DNA of 64,000 nt, from assembly GCA_003415625.1 (NCBI GenBank), contig PYIU01000002.1, positions 1,364,001 to 1,428,000 on the forward strand. Direction: 5' to 3'. Positions 61,855-64,000 of the stretch are shown here, in pieces. The notes under the pieces were generated by a model. That model saw only the letters and a program-made list of their open reading frames with translations. It had not been told where the DNA came from and made no database searches. Source of the stretch: Aquanectria penicillioides (lineage: Eukaryota; Ascomycota; Sordariomycetes; Hypocreales; Nectriaceae). Position 1 is the first letter of the stretch. Every line of letters starts with the position of its first letter. The position numbers and the translations under genes are program-made.

Positions 61855-64000
61855 GCAACAACAGCAACAGCAACAACAACAGCAGCAGCAGCAGCAGCAG
61901 CAGCAACAGTCACAGCAAAGCCAACAGCAGCAACAGGGAATGATGAATGGAGCACAGAATGGCAATGACTTCCAGTTCACTCCTAATATGGAGAGCATCA
62001 AGGACCAGCAGATGAATGGACTCATGGCCCAGCAAGCCGGCCAAATGGTCGTTCCAGCGAGCAATGGTCCCAACAGGAACCCAACTCCTCAGCCCATGAA
62101 CCAGAACATGGCCAACCAACAAGGCCCTAACCAGCCTCCTCGTCCAACCCAGCAAGCGCAACAACAGCAACCACAGACTCAGCAGCAGGGAATCAACCTA
62201 CAACAGATGAAGATGAACCAGCAAACACAAGCGCTGCAGGCCCAGGCACAGATGAAGCAGATGCAAAGCCAGCCAGGGATGAACAGCAACATGCCCCCTG
62301 CTCAGAGCCCTGCAATGAACACGCTTAATACACCTGTATCAAGACCACCAAACAATATGAATCCCATGGGCAATCAAGGCATGGGCCAAGCTGGTGTTCA
62401 GTTTGGTGACCAGCGATTCAACCAAGGGACACAGCGACCCAACAGTCAGGCGTTCCAAACCATGCTCCAGAATTTGAGTCAGGAACAGCGAACTGCAGTC
62501 AGTGGAATGCCCCAAGAGAAGCTCAACGAGGTGATGCAACGTTGGCAGAGTCAGCGTCGGGATCAGATGGCTATGAATGGAGGCCAGAACGCCGCGCAGA
62601 TGCAAAACCGAACACCCGGCCCGATGATGAATGCCGCCATGAGTGGCCAGATGGGACCTGGCATGCAACAGCCTGGTGCTCCGGGTAACCCAGCTCAACA
62701 GATGCAGGTCCCACGGATACCTCAAAATCCCCAAGCCATCGCTATGATGGATTCGATGGACCTGCCGCCTCAAGTACTCTCGCAACTAGGTCAAATCCCC
62801 CCGGAGGTAAAGAAGTGGGGAGCATTGAAAATGTGGCTAGGCCAGAACAATGTTGCTCAGAACGTTCGTACCCAACTCGCGGCAATTCAGCAGAAGCAGT
62901 TTCAACTTCTGTTACAGAAGAGGAACCTGATTCCACAGCAGCCTCAGCAACCACCGCAATCCCAACCGTCACAACAGCAGCCGCAACAACCCCACCAGTC
63001 CCAGCCGCAACAAGCTCAACCGCAGCAGCAGCAACCGCAACAAGCGCAACCTCAGCAGGGCCAGAACCCCAATATGAATCCTGGAATGCAGAATGCCAAT
63101 GGCCAGGCACCTAATGGTCAACAGAACATCCAGAGACCAGTGCCCAACATCCCTCCTCAGATTCTCCAGGTCACTCCTCAGGAGCTCATGCACGTGCGAA
63201 ACCAGCGACCAAACTTGGCAAATGTGCCTGATGAGCAGTTGCGGTTGATGGTTATGCAAATGAAGAGGCAAAGCTGGATCCAACAGCACCAAATGCGGGG
63301 CCAACAGGCCCAAGCACAAGCTCAGGCCCAAGCTCAAGCTCGAGCACAATCTCAGGGCCAACAGCAAGGAGGGCAAAACCAGGTCAATGTTCCTCAAGCT
63401 CAAATGCAGCTCCAGCAGCAGCAGCAATCTGTTCAGCCTAATCAGACACCGCAACCGCAGAACATGTCGGTACCTAGCGCGATGGGCCAGAACAATGGGA
63501 TGCAAGCTGGCGGCCAGAAGCAGGCCAATGCAACACCGACTCCAGAGCAGATGCGCAACGCCCGGCAACAGCAACCCGCCAACAACCGGGCCCAGCAGCC
63601 GAACCCCTCCCCAGCTCCAGCTCCGAAGAACCTAAAGCGTCCTAGCACTGATGAAAGTGCTGATGTTATCGAAACTGCTAAGCCTGCTACCCAAGCTCGA
63701 CCGCAGTCACAACCCAATCAACATCAGCAACCCAAGGGCGTGCCGAACTTGACACCCCAGCAGATTGCCTCGCTTACGCCCGACCAGCGAGCCAAATACG
63801 AACAATTCGTCAAGATGCAAATGAACCGAGCAACGGCAGCTGGTGGTCAAATCCAGCAGACTGCTACTGGGCCCAGATGCAGGCGCCTGCAGATAACCTG
63901 GCCCGTCTCAAGGCGATTGGGCAAGAGGAACAGCGCCAATCATCGCAAGAGGTTTTGGTAGACATCGCTATGACTCCTCAAGAACAAAGCGACACGGCAG
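60678..64000 (+). CDS. med15: Mediator subunit 15 (GAL11)-like, KIX domain, partial at window end
   Basis: Exons 60678-60865, 60968-61070 and from 61134 onward; the gene runs off the window. The N-terminal 90 or so residues (NQLQQIVYQNLVQHTQPF, MNGVDSMKAAEFGCSFEREA, DTEMTNKILDFYKKRQ) match the KIX-like domain of fungal Med15, which binds activators. The rest is very rich in Gln, Met, Pro and Asn, with a long poly-Gln and GMGMGM repeats, normal for this Mediator tail subunit. Med15 relays signals from activators to RNA polymerase II in the nucleus. Two one-base shortages break the frame: AAA at 61741-61743 (then NPNAAQAALMQQQQ) and GGGCCC at 63869-63874 (then AQMQAPADNLARLKAIGQEE). Start ATG 60678 sits in GCCATGG. 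Both introns have GT/AG ends. Another Gln-rich coactivator is the main alternative. Confidence 0.8.
61802..61926 (+). repeat. CAG/CAA array encoding poly-Gln in the MED15-like gene
   Basis: A near-pure run of CAG and CAA codons with a few Ser codons at the end, encoding about 35-40 Gln. CAA and CAG are mixed, not pure, which usually keeps length more stable. Confidence 0.92.

Overview
The window reads as nuclear DNA of a filamentous ascomycete, most likely a Sordariomycete and perhaps Hypocreales. The signs are short GT-AG introns of about 45-76 nt (one of 266 nt), fungal-type gene families (DUF7708-like/NACHT proteins, fungal SEC12, a MED15-like subunit, a fungal bZIP), CT-rich leaders, and many low-complexity tracts and TACCTAGGTACC-like motifs. 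No bacterial, organellar or viral genes, tRNA, rRNA or CRISPR array was found.

Layout. 1-5.3 kb: no recognisable gene. 5.3-16.1 kb: an AT-richer accessory block with an NLR-like STAND protein (DUF7708-like, NACHT, winged helix, C2H2 fingers; minus), a divergent SNF2/Rad5-like ATPase with 12 exons (plus), and a decayed multi-pass membrane protein gene (minus). 16.7-20.7 kb: ATP synthase delta subunit (atp16) and an unknown protein of about 860 residues with a zinc-ribbon-like Cys cluster. 25.4-26.5 kb: an SMP-30/gluconolactonase-like enzyme. 36.7-38.8 kb: a bZIP transcription factor. 44.7-46.6 kb: SEC12-like ER exchange factor. 60.7 kb to the end: a Gln-rich MED15/GAL11-like Mediator subunit that runs off the window.

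The spaces between (20.7-25.4, 26.5-36.7, 38.8-44.7, 46.6-60.6 kb) are unusually long for such a genome and full of microsatellites. Reading both strands by frame, splice sites and codon character turned up several weaker gene candidates there: about 40.0-40.8 kb (minus), 53.5-53.9 kb (minus, two exons) and 56.8-57.4 kb (minus, Cys-rich). Fragments at 29.8-30.1, 30.7-31.0 and 35.2-35.4 kb are weaker still.

Most important observation: nearly every conserved gene is broken by a one-base frameshift at a short homopolymer, and almost always the assembly lacks one base. This includes genes expected to be essential (atp16, SEC12, MED15). The likeliest reading is systematic homopolymer deletion in the assembly, not mass pseudogenisation, so automatic gene models here would be truncated. 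Only the membrane-protein gene also carries internal TGA stops that indels do not explain.

Functionally the genes are a mixture: housekeeping (ATP synthase, COPII vesicle budding, Mediator, a bZIP regulator) and accessory (NLR-like/SNF2 divergent pair). No biosynthetic cluster or operon-like unit is seen.
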